Assembly: GCA_016715245.1 (NCBI GenBank)
Contig: JADKAS010000010.1
Coordinates: 62,001-126,000 of the forward strand
Source of the DNA: Saprospiraceae bacterium
GTDB taxonomy: Bacteria; Bacteroidota; Bacteroidia; Chitinophagales; Saprospiraceae
Direction: 5' to 3'
DNA length: 64,000 nt
Made by a program: the position numbers and the translations under genes. This document shows positions 55,563-63,447 of the stretch, one piece after another; position 1 is the stretch's first letter, and every line of letters begins with the position of its first letter. The notes beneath the pieces are model-generated. The model saw only the letters and a program-made list of their open reading frames with translations, did not search any database and was not told where the DNA came from.

Positions 55563-56666
55563 ATGAAAATAGTTTATTTCATCATCGTTTTGCTACACGG
55601 CCTGATTCATTTTATGGGCTTTGTAAAAGGTTTTGGTATTAAAGAAGTAAAAGAACTCACGTTGCCGATATCAAAAACAGCAGGCCTTTTTTGGCTGATA
55701 GCCGCAGTCCTGTTTATCGTGTATGGAATATTGCATATTACACACCATAAATACGGTTGGATTGTTGGTCTTTTAGCAGTAGTAGTTTCTCAGATACTGG
55801 TTTTTATGTTTTGGAAAGATGCAAAGTTTGGCACCATCTTAAACCTGATAATTTTATTTGTGTCATTGTTGTCATTAGGTTCCGGTTTAATAAAAAGTAA
55901 ATTTTCCGGACATGTAAAAGATGATTTTTCAGCCAACAATACAATGAATACTGATATTTTAACAGAAAATGATATAGCTCACTTACCTGCTTTGGTACAA
56001 AACTATCTCAAGTACACCAAATCGGTTGGACAACCCAAGGTTAAAAACTTCAGAGCTGAATTTGCAGGCAGAATGCGCGGAAAACCCGAGGATGATTATA
56101 TGGATGTGAATTCGGTTCAATATAACTTTTTGCAAAAACCTTCCCGCTACTTTTATATGGAAGCCAAAAAAATGGGTTTGCCCGCTACTGGCTTGCATGT
56201 GTACAAAAATGAAACCGCCACCTTTGAAGTAAAAATGTTGAACTGGATGAAAGTGGTGGATGCTCAGGGAGATAAAATGAATCAGGCGGAAACTGTCACC
56301 TTGTTTAACGATATGTGTTTTATAGCACCGGCGACTTTGATTTCTCCTTCCATAACCTGGGAAAGTGTCAGTGATTCCACAGTAAAAGGCGTTTACAAAA
56401 ATGGCAACATCAGTATAAGTGCTTTATTATATTTTAACGAAAAGGGTGAATTGATAAACTTCATCAGTAAAAACAGATATGAAACGGACGGGAAAAATTA
56501 CAACAATTATCCCTGGGCAACACCCGTCGAAGATTACAGGATGATCAACGGATATATGCTGCCCGGCAAAGCAAAACTGATTTATCAAAAGCCTGAAGGA
56601 GACTTTATGTACGGAGAACTCGATTTCAAAAGTGTAACGTACAACCTGAAGGATTTTGAAGATTAA
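55563..56666 (+). CDS. DUF6544 (formerly DUF6920) family membrane protein
   Basis: This 367-residue protein starts with a hydrophobic region of about four spans (residues 1-115: IVYFIIVLLHGLIHFMGFV, TAGLFWLIAAVLFIVYGIL, WIVGLLAVVVSQILVFMFW, ILNLIILFVSLLSLGSG). A soluble domain follows: LPALVQNYLKYTKSVG, FRAEFAGRMRGKPEDDYM, RYFYMEAKKMGLPATGLHVY and DYRMINGYMLPGKAKLIYQ. Those motifs match DUF6544. Function unknown. It is divergent from the MscS-like gene, sharing an upstream region of about 130 bp. Confidence 0.75.
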   Translation: MKIVYFIIVLLHGLIHFMGFVKGFGIKEVKELTLPISKTAGLFWLIAAVLFIVYGILHITHHKYGWIVGLLAVVVSQILVFMFWKDAKFGTILNLIILFVSLLSLGSGLIKSKFSGHVKDDFSANNTMNTDILTENDIAHLPALVQNYLKYTKSVGQPKVKNFRAEFAGRMRGKPEDDYMDVNSVQYNFLQKPSRYFYMEAKKMGLPATGLHVYKNETATFEVKMLNWMKVVDAQGDKMNQAETVTLFNDMCFIAPATLISPSITWESVSDSTVKGVYKNGNISISALLYFNEKGELINFISKNRYETDGKNYNNYPWATPVEDYRMINGYMLPGKAKLIYQKPEGDFMYGELDFKSVTYNLKDFED

Positions 56667-56778
56667 TTCACATAATACCGGACAGAGAAGCTATTGTGAT
56701 TTTGAATAGCGAAAATACTTAACCTTGGTTTTTACCACCGAAACCCAAATCTTTTGTTTCGGTAAAAATGTAAAAAAG

Positions 56779-56847
56779 ATGTTCGGATTATTTAAGAAAA
56801 AAGCCCTCAATGTGATCAAAAAAGGGGGGATTACTGTAACATTCTAA
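56779..56847 (+). pseudogene. Remnant start of a Lacal_2735-like small gene
   Basis: ATG at 56779 encodes MFGLFKKKALNVIKKGG and a few more residues before a stop at 56847. Its first 23 bases or so equal those of the complete Lacal_2735 gene at 58778, and upstream sequence is also similar. It looks like a decayed or partial duplicate; a real 22-residue peptide is possible but unlikely. Confidence 0.5.
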
Positions 56848-56857
56848 AGTTGAGCCA

Positions 56858-56865
56858 TATCTTTG
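56858..56865 (+). promoter_or_regulatory. Candidate -7 element for the lipoprotein gene
   Basis: TATCTTTG fits the Bacteroidota -7 consensus and lies 38 bp before the ATG at 56903. No clear -33 partner. Confidence 0.4.
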
Positions 56866-56902
56866 TGTTGATAAAAATTTTCAGCTTATAAAAAAATACC
56901 GA

Positions 56903-57610
56903 ATGTTTACCATCAAAAAATATTATTTTATACTGGTTGTGTTAACCTTATGTTTGCCTTCGTGCGGCGTATTAGAAAATGCTTCCCAGCATGGATTTAC
57001 CAGTGGATTTTACAAGACAAAAAATAGTCAAAAAAATATTGAAAGAGTGTATGTGGACGTGATGGAGGATAAATTTGACGTGTATCATCTGACACAAAAT
57101 CAACCGGACAAAATATTGTTTTCAATACCCGGTCAAACAGAAAACAATATGCCTTTGACCAGAAGGGTATTTACGAAAAAAAGTATTGACATTGACCTCA
57201 CCTCGAATATTTTCAAATACCGCCCTTCTGTTTTTGGATTGCCAGGTCAGCTTACCACAGATTTTAACGCGGCGATTTATGTCGGATGGAGACATGATTA
57301 TTTTATCGTATCTCAGAAGAGGAATCCACTTGGAAAAACAGTATCCAGGGTCAGTAACAGGGGCTATGACTTTGGTGTGTTTTTAGGACCCGGAACGTCA
57401 ACTGTCGGACCCTTTACCACTCGAAATACATGGGAAGCGGACTATAGTGGTATGATCATTCAAACCGGAATGGCGGGATTTGTGGAATCCAACCTGGCCA
57501 GTTTCGGGGTTTCTGTTGGATTGGATTATTTATTAACCCAGGACCGGGATATATGGATTTACACCAATAAACCATTTGTAGGATTTATTATCGGAATCGC
57601 GCTGAACTGA
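56903..57610 (+). CDS. Lipoprotein of unknown function
   Basis: This 235-residue protein has a lipoprotein signal ending LTLCLPSCG (lipid cysteine about residue 21). The mature part begins with a stretch naming no known family (VYVDVMEDKFDVYHL). It ends in alternating strands rich in glycine and aromatic residues (FNAAIYVGWRHDYF, GYDFGVFLGPGTSTVGPF, NKPFVGFIIGIALN), which suggest a beta-barrel or beta-sandwich in the outer membrane. I do not recognise the family. It lies 35 bp upstream of the SDR gene and could be co-transcribed with it. Confidence 0.7.
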   Translation: MFTIKKYYFILVVLTLCLPSCGVLENASQHGFTSGFYKTKNSQKNIERVYVDVMEDKFDVYHLTQNQPDKILFSIPGQTENNMPLTRRVFTKKSIDIDLTSNIFKYRPSVFGLPGQLTTDFNAAIYVGWRHDYFIVSQKRNPLGKTVSRVSNRGYDFGVFLGPGTSTVGPFTTRNTWEADYSGMIIQTGMAGFVESNLASFGVSVGLDYLLTQDRDIWIYTNKPFVGFIIGIALN

Positions 57611-57644
57611 CGCACACTCAAAGCATCTACAACATATTAAGACC

Positions 57645-58570
57645 ATGCAAGCAGCAGCCTCAGCTAAAAAAAATGTAATTGTCACCGGTGCAAACAGTGG
57701 TCTGGGATTATGGACTACCAGACACCTCCTCGATTTGGGTTATCAGGTTATTTTGGCTTGCAGGGATGTTAACAAAACAAAGCAGGTTATGGCAAAACTT
57801 CCGAAGGTCTACCCGGAAAATGCCTTCCGTATTAAAAAACTGGATTTGGCTGATTTTACCAGTATTAGGTCATTTGTTTTGAACCTACCTGACGATGAAA
57901 AAATATATGGTTTGGTATGTAATGCCGGAATATCGTACGAAGGGGATTTCCGGTATACAAAAAACGGGATTGAAGAAACGTTCGGAACAAATTATGTAGG
58001 TCATTTTTACTCACTTTATTGCTGGTTGAAAAATTTGAACCGGCAAGAATTGTCGTGGTATCCAGTGAATTGCATAACCCCAATAATAAGTCGCCGTTTG
58101 CAAAAGCTGATTTAAAATCTGTAAACGAAATGGCCTACCCGAAAGCAGATCTGAATTCTACCGTTCAAAAACAAACCCAATCGTTTTATGCTACGTCAAA
58201 ACTGTGTGAGGTAATGTTTACTTATGAGTTGGCCAGAAGGCTCCGGGCAGGGAATAAAAATACAGCGGTAAAAATAAATGCCATCAATCCTGGATTCATG
58301 CTTTTAACCCGTTTAGGCAGAACGTATAAATTCGGGGAAAAACTCTACCGATGGATATTACATTCCATTTTCAAAATGATAGGAATAGCTGATCATCCAA
58401 AAGACTCAGGCAAAGCGGTCGCGGCATTAATTGATTCCTGTACAACCACTGCCACGTACTATGATAAATTTAATATTGTTCCCTCATCCGAAGAAAGTTA
58501 TGATGTGAAAAAAGCAAAACAATTGTGGGAAGACACGAATAAACTCATAGAATCGATTGCAGGAAATTGA
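57645..58570 (+). CDS. SDR-family oxidoreductase (protochlorophyllide-reductase-like), one frameshift
   Basis: NAD(P)H-dependent short-chain dehydrogenase. The Rossmann cofactor motif TGANSGLG lies about residues 14-21, with LACRD after the second strand, LDLADFTSI, LVCNAGISYEG and GTNYVGHF. The frame breaks in a T run at 58004-58008. With one T added it reads LLVEKFEPARIVVVSSELHN and goes on to the catalytic FYATSKLCEVMF (Tyr and Lys of YxxxK) and INAINPGFM. Repaired length is about 308 residues. It resembles the plant/cyanobacterial protochlorophyllide oxidoreductase branch of SDRs, but in a non-phototroph the substrate is unknown. A start at ATG 57645 is followed at once by the Rossmann fold. 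Confidence 0.85.
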
Positions 58571-58777
58571 AAATCAACCACACAAGTATTGTATTGTCTT
58601 CCTTCCGATCGAATATTTTTTATCTTTGGTAAAAAAAATAAAATTAATGTTGCCATCTTCAATGTAGTTGATCGTTTTGGAGCCCCTTTTTTTAGTTCTT
58701 TTTAACTGGCATACAAAATATTAAACAAAAGTTTGCAACCGAAAAACAAATCATTTGTTACGGTGGAAAATAAAATT

Positions 58778-58954
58778 ATGTTCGGATTATTTAAGAAAAA
58801 AAGCCAAATTGAAGTCCTTATGGAAAAGTATAAAAAATTGATGGAAGAGTCCTTCAGATTGTCCAAATCAGACCGCAAAGCCGCTGATGCCAAACTATTG
58901 GAAGCAGAAGAAATGATGAAAGAGATTGAAAATCTTTCGGCGGGGAAAGAGTGA
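58778..58954 (+). CDS. Lacal_2735 family small protein
   Basis: This 58-residue basic/acidic protein begins MFGLFKKKSQIEVLMEKY and continues as a predicted single long helix or coiled coil (LMEESFRLSKSDRKAADAKL, EAEEMMKEIENL). This is the Lacal_2735 family, widespread small proteins of Bacteroidota with no known role. An upstream in-frame start at 58733 would add 15 residues but precedes a poor context; ATG 58778 matches the family start. TATCTTTG at 58621-58628 might be its promoter -7 element. Confidence 0.8.
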   Translation: MFGLFKKKSQIEVLMEKYKKLMEESFRLSKSDRKAADAKLLEAEEMMKEIENLSAGKE

Positions 58955-59029
58955 GAATGGTATTAGTTTATATGAAAACTAGTTGAAACAAATAGGCTGA
59001 AGGGCCAAAAACCAGCGATAAGGAGTGAA

Positions 59030-59056
59030 TTCCGATAATTCCTAGATTCCGCAACT
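59030..59056 (+). repeat. Left terminal inverted repeat of the IS
   Basis: 27 bp, exact reverse complement of 60623-60649. Confidence 0.9.
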
Positions 59057-59070
59057 AGTTGTTAAAAAAT

Positions 59071-59108
59071 AAGGCAAAATGTTGATTAATAACATTTTGC
59101 CTTTTTAC
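59071..59108 (+). terminator. Terminator inside the left end of the IS
   Basis: A perfect 13-bp stem, 59071-59083 with 59091-59103, closes a 7-nt loop and is followed by Ts. Lying between the inverted repeat and the transposase start, it would block transcription entering from outside, a known way IS elements limit their own expression. Confidence 0.8.
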
Positions 59109-59146
59109 CTATTCACCTATATTGGGTGTTGCTAACAATAAGTGTC

Positions 59147-60426
59147 ATGAAAGTACGATATTCTAATAATATTAACGCATTTGGAGGAGTAAATTTTGTT
59201 CTTCAAGAATTTGATAAATTGAAAATTGGCAATATTTTATATGATAATTTACCTTCTTTAAGCCCAAAGTCCTCCTATAGTTGGAGAGATATTTTTATTC
59301 TTTTTCAAGTATTTATTTCTGTGGTGGAAACTGCATGGAGGATGCTAAGACCATTCTTGCTAACCAATTTGGAAGTAATCCCATATTTAACTTAGTAGCC
59401 CTGACACTTTACTTCGTAGGATGGGTGATCTTTGTACTGACCAATTGCTTTGTAATACGAAACGAGGTAATGTAGAACACCAGTATAATATCAACCAGAC
59501 CATGACTGATATGAACATTAAGTTACTGAAGAAGCTTGGTGAGTTTAATAAAGATGAAGTGGTCCTTGATTATGATAACACCATTATTTTCACGGAAAAG
59601 AAGGGTGTAAAATGACCTACAAGCGTGATTATGGCCTATCAACTGGCGTAGGTATCTTAAACGAGCAAAACGTTTTATATATTGAAAACAGAAACGGAAA
59701 TAGTGACGCTAAGGCCTTTCAATTGGATACCTTGGAAAGAATGTTCCAACATTTGAAAGACAATAACATCTCAAGAATTGACAAATTCAAGGGCAGATGC
59801 CGCTTCTTACCAGTATGATGTTGTAAAATTGGTGGAGAAAAACGTTACATCCTTTTATATCGGGGCCAAGAAACAGTTATGTGGAAAAATATTTTGCCTT
59901 GATTGAGGATTGGATTAAAACTAAAGATCAAACAGGAGAAGATGTTTATATAGGGGAAATAGAGTACAGACCCTTTGCACAACAAGGCAATAGAGATAAT
60001 AAATACAGGCTCTGGTCAAGAAAAACTGAGAAAAGACGGGCAGCTCAACATGTTTACCAACGAGTCTTACGACTATCATGCCATTGTGACAAATGACTTT
60101 TCTTCATCCTTGGATGAAGCTATCAAATGCTATAATCGAAGAGGCGCTTGTGAGAAACAATTTGATATTTTGAAAAACGATTTTGGTTGGAATTATCTAC
60201 CATTTTCAAACTTGTCAAAAAATACTGTATTCTTATATTTTAGTGCGATTTGTCGCAACCTTTACAACGTGGTTATATCTAATCTATCGAAGGTTTATAA
60301 AAATGTAAACATTCACTACAGAATGAAACGTTTTATTTTAATTTCATAGCCATTCCAGCAGTTTGGAAAAAAGCATCCAGACAATGGTATCTAAGGGTAT
60401 ACGGCAAAATACCTCTGCAAGTATAA
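59147..60426 (+). pseudogene. IS1380-family transposase, many frameshifts
   Basis: The start at 59147 reads MKVRYSNNINAFGGVNFVL, a typical IS1380 opening. Pieces in changing frames follow: NQTMTDMNIKLLKKLG, VVLDYDNTIIFTEKKG (a DDE-type first aspartate region), LNEQNVLYIENRNGNSDAKA, FALIEDWIKTKDQTGE, then YNRRGACEKQFDILKNDFGW, carrying the conserved glutamate after Y-x-x-RG. The final piece, AVWKKASRQWYLRVYGKIP, ends at the TAA at 60424-60426. At least six frame changes interrupt about 1.28 kb, so the element cannot make transposase as written. As in the neighbouring genes, some of these may be sequence errors. Confidence 0.85.
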
Positions 60427-60622
60427 GATCACAAAAAACTGCAATAAATCTTCTCTAAGACAGGGATAGGTGTATCCTGTACTTAAATTTTATTCGTTTT
60501 TACCACAACTAAGCTATTCTATAGACTAAAAAAGAAACCAAAAGAAGGCACTTCACTTAGTAAAAGGAAATTCCATTGTCAAAATAACCCTAAAACCATC
60601 ATTTTTTTAAATCAACTAGCTA

Positions 60623-60649
60623 AGTTGCGGAATCTAGGAATTATCGGAA
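60623..60649 (-). repeat. Right terminal inverted repeat of the IS
   Basis: 27 bp, exact reverse complement of 59030-59056. Confidence 0.9.
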
Positions 60650-60772
60650 GAAATCGCGTCATTTGCATATTTGGTACAAATGTTAAATTTAGCAACGTTT
60701 GTTTAAGCCAGTTAAACTAAAGCTACAACAGGCAAATGAGGTAGCGTGTAGATTCGAAAACGACTGGTGCAA

Positions 60773-60866
60773 AGCAATCGCCTTTTTTGACCTTCCCGAT
60801 TTTTATCGGGATTGCTTACTTTTTTGGCATCGTCTCGTCTTTGGTGACGAGACGAGAAAAAAAGTA
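60773..60866. repeat. Two adjacent long hairpins, possible MITE-like or terminator element
   Basis: The first hairpin has CCCGAT/ATCGGG (about 60796-60811) nested inside AAGCAATC/GATTGCTT. In the second, TCGTCTCGTC (60830-60839) pairs with GACGAGACGA (60846-60855) around TTTGGT, flanked by TTACTTTTTT and AAAAAAAGTAA. Origin unknown. Confidence 0.55.
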
Positions 60867-61020
60867 AGAAAGATAAAAGAGATTAAATATTGTCAAAACT
60901 TTAGTTTTACCGTTATAGACAAATAACAGACAAGTTTTTCCATGTGTTTTATTTGCATTAATTTTGACTATAGATATATTATAGTCAACGCTTGTGAACC
61001 TAAAAATGGCAGTCAGAGGT

Positions 61021-61075
61021 TTTATACTCACCCCTTACCCTCTCTTAAAAAAGAGGGCGATACATTAGGTTTTAA
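61021..61075 (+). repeat. Direct repeat, copy 1
   Basis: Starts TTTATACTCACCCCT and ends near GATACATTAGGTTT. It contains CCCTCT/AGAGGG arms. The second copy is at 61383-61472. Confidence 0.7.
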
Positions 61076-61182
61076 TTCATACATTGTACAAAAGTAATAC
61101 AATCCCCCTTGATTGAAAAGTCGTTAATCAGTTAAATTATATCACAAAACCCAAACCTTCGGCGTCACCCTTCCTTTTTAAG

Positions 61183-61204
61183 CCTGCCTGCCCGCAAGGC
61201 AGGG
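61183..61204. repeat. GC-rich palindrome
   Basis: CCTGCC and GGCAGG arms around CGCAA, in otherwise AT-rich DNA. It resembles the palindrome inserted at 61396-61425. Confidence 0.6.
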
Positions 61205-61382
61205 ATGACTGAATGGTCTCGACTGAATGGAGAGAACTGAGTGAACAATTTCACTCAGTAATGAAGGAACCACAAACAACGGCTTGTGGCTAAATCGGGG
61301 ATGGGTATAAACAGTTCATTGCCAAGCAATGAAATGAAAAATTTTAGTGTAAAACGATTTCAGGAGTAGTCAACTTTACTGT

Positions 61383-61472
61383 TTTATACTCACCCCTGCC
61401 TGCCTTGGGCGGCAGTCAGGCAGGCCCTTACCCCTCTCTTGAAATAGAGGGGCGATACATTGGGTTTCAATT
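61383..61472 (+). repeat. Direct repeat, copy 2, carrying a palindromic insert
   Basis: Same segment as 61021-61075 but split after TTTATACTCACCCCT by about 30 bp with GCCTGCCT and AGGCAGGC arms (about 61396-61425). The rest of the repeat then resumes to GATACATTGGGTTT. Confidence 0.7.
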
Positions 61473-62160
61473 ATTACAGAACCCAAATCATCACCCAATA
61501 TTTTGAGTCTGCAACGTTGCAGAATACAAATCATCGACTATTATTTTGGGTCTGCAACATTGCAGAACCCAAATCATCGCCTATGATTAGGTGTCTGCAA
61601 AAAAATTTAAACAAATCATCGGCTATTATTTACTCTCTACAAAAGTTTTTTGAGAAATCATAGCCTGATATTTTTTTCTGCAGAAAAAATTTACCCAATT
61701 ATTCATGAATGAAAGGTGTCCGCAGCATTGCACGAGGCTTTCAAACTGAAATAATTGGTGTCTCCAGCGTTGCAGAGTGCTTTCAAACTGAAATGAAAGG
61801 CTGAAAATTCTTGCAGACTGTCTTCAAACTGAAATAATAGATGTCTCCAGTTTTGCATGGAGCTTTCAAACTGAAATGAAAGGCTGAAAATTATTGCAGT
61901 CTGTCTTCAAACTGAAATAATTAGTGTCTTCAGCGTTGCAGAGTGCTTCCAAACTGAAATGAAAGGATGAAAATTCTTGCCGCCTGTCTTCAAACTGAAA
62001 TTATTGATGTCTGCAGCTTTGCATGGAGCTTTCAAACTAAAATGAAAGGTGTCTGCAGAAAATTTCAGCCAATTATTCATGAATGAAAGGGTTTTACAGT
62101 GTTTTAGAATACATATCGTTGGTTAATATTTTGAGTCTGCAGAGGTGCAGACGTTAAATC
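61471..62160 (+). repeat. Degenerate 42-nt satellite array, with an 83-bp double period
   Basis: In the first part, AAATCATC recurs at 61485, 61528, 61571 and 61613 (steps 43, 43, 42), with palindromes such as CTGCAACGTTGCAG at 61509-61522. In the second part, CAAACTGAAAT starts at 61742, 61784, 61825, 61867, 61908, 61950 and 61991, with a variant at 62033. Steps alternate 42 and 41, so two monomer types form an 83-bp unit. The double period is not a multiple of three and no frame stays open, so it is non-coding. Confidence 0.88.
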
Positions 62161-62233
62161 AACGCAGAATATTTTGTGTTTAAAATAAGTTACTTCTTTT
62201 CGGAACAAGCCTTCCATTTTTATTCTCATTCTT

Positions 62234-62264
62234 TTTGCAGTCTCGAATATTTTTACTAACTTTG
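62234..62264 (+). promoter_or_regulatory. Promoter of the AI-2E transporter gene
   Basis: TTTG at 62234-62237, exactly 19 bp, then TAACTTTG at 62257-62264: a full match to the Bacteroidota -33/-7 consensus. Transcription would begin near 62271. Confidence 0.75.
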
Positions 62265-62334
62265 TCTATATGCTTTCCTTATTTTTAATATGCAAAGGAA
62301 ATCAAATTTTACATATCATTATAACAGGAGAATC

Positions 62335-63447
62335 ATGGAACAAAACAGTACACACAATGTAAACACCCGTATCCTGCAGATTCTACAGTATTTTGTACTC
62401 ATTTGCCTGATTTTGTACATGGGACGCACTTTGTTTATTCCACTGAGTTTTGCAGTCCTTATCAGTTTTCTTTTATTTCCTGTAAGCAGCTGGATGGAAA
62501 ATAAAGGAATGCCGCGGGTATTGGCCATTATCCTCCCTGGTCTGCTGGCTACTATTTTTTTGGGGAGTCTGGCCTATCTGCTTTTTGCCCAATTGGCCGA
62601 ACTGACGTACGAATGGTCTGATATCAATAATAAGGTCATTGAAGCGCTGCAAAATGTCAGTGTTCTGCTTGCAGACAACCTTGGATTGAGTGCTGACAAA
62701 CAATCGGAAATTATTCAGAATATAGCGGGCAATACAGGCAATAAAAATATTTTCTCTGCTGGGCAGTGCCTTTACCAGTTTTACGGATAGTTTTTGTTTT
62801 TTTACTATTGACACCGATTTTTCTTTTCTTATTTTATTGTACCGCAATAAACTGGTGAATACTTTGTATTACATGTTTCCCAAGGGCAAACGCAATGCTA
62901 TATATAAAATACTCAAAGAGACCATTCTTACCTACTACAATTTTGCAAAAGGAATGCTGCTGGTTTATCTTCTTGTGGGTATTCTCAACAGTGCGGGTCT
63001 CGCCATTATCGGTGTGCCACACGCTTTATTGTTCGGATTTACAGCCGCGATACTTACTTTTATTCCTTATATCGGAATTATGGTTGGTGCCCTCCTGCCG
63101 GTTGTGGTGGTTTGGGTGACGCAAAATTCTATCTGGTATCCTATAGCTGTTTTGTTTGTTTTTGGCATCGTACAACTCCTGGAAGCTTACCCCATTTTCC
63201 ACTCGCCGTAGGAAAAAGACTGAAGATCAATACCCTTGTAGTTTTTATCATGATCATATCAGGTGGTATGTTGTGGGGGGCAGCAGGAATGATTCTTTTT
63301 ATTCCCATGATAAGTATCGTAAAACTGGTTGCCGACAATACACCATCTCTTCGTTATTTATCTGAGTTGCTGGAGTTAATAATAACTGAAATAAATATAA
63401 TATTTCAATGTACCAACAGACTATTCAAACCCTTATTCAACATCTGA
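62335..63447 (+). CDS. AI-2E family transporter, several frameshifts
   Basis: ATG 62335 follows AGGAG closely and gives MEQNSTHNVNTRILQILQYF; an upstream ATG at 62290 is possible. Family features are the early span pair (FVLICLILYMGRTLFIPLSF, AVLISFLLFPVSSWMENKG), the central soluble stretch, YNFAKGMLLVYLLVGILNS, IIGVPHALLFGFTAAILTFI, PYIGIMVGALLPVVVVW, and VFIMIISGGMLWGAAGMILF, IPMISIVKLV. The frame breaks near 62760, again in the T-rich stretch at about 62795-62835, and near 63190. Repaired length is about 370 residues, normal. Members move small molecules or Na+/H+; substrate unknown. The last frame overlaps the ATPase start by 40 bp. Confidence 0.85.

Larger units (their letters stand above)
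59030..60649 (+). mobile_element. Decayed IS1380-like insertion sequence, about 1.62 kb
   Basis: The element is bounded by perfect 27-bp inverted repeats, left 59030-59056 and right 60623-60649, beginning TTCCGATAATTCC. Between them lies a broken transposase. No convincing target-site duplication is seen; the flanks share only GAA. Length, terminal repeat starting near CC, and transposase type fit the IS1380 family. Confidence 0.85.
60650..62233. other. Non-coding stretch with hairpins and satellite repeats
   Basis: About 1.58 kb between the IS and the transporter promoter with no gene I can support. It holds paired hairpins (60773-60866), a duplicated 55-bp segment (61021-61075 and 61383-61472, the second with a palindromic insert), two GC-rich palindromes, and the 42-nt satellite array. 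Confidence 0.7.

Noticed and set aside
59020..60660. Target-site duplication of the IS
   Set aside because: Flanks share only GAA directly outside the inverted repeats; this is too short to call.
60699..60926. 75-codon frame after the IS
   Set aside because: It runs straight through two strong hairpins and ends in AT-rich low-complexity sequence, so coding is unlikely.
61742..62043. Regular 41-42 nt spacing of CAAACTGAAAT, reminiscent of a CRISPR array
   Set aside because: The segments between the repeats are themselves repeated in alternation, the repeat is only about 11-15 nt, and no cas genes are present. It is a satellite array.
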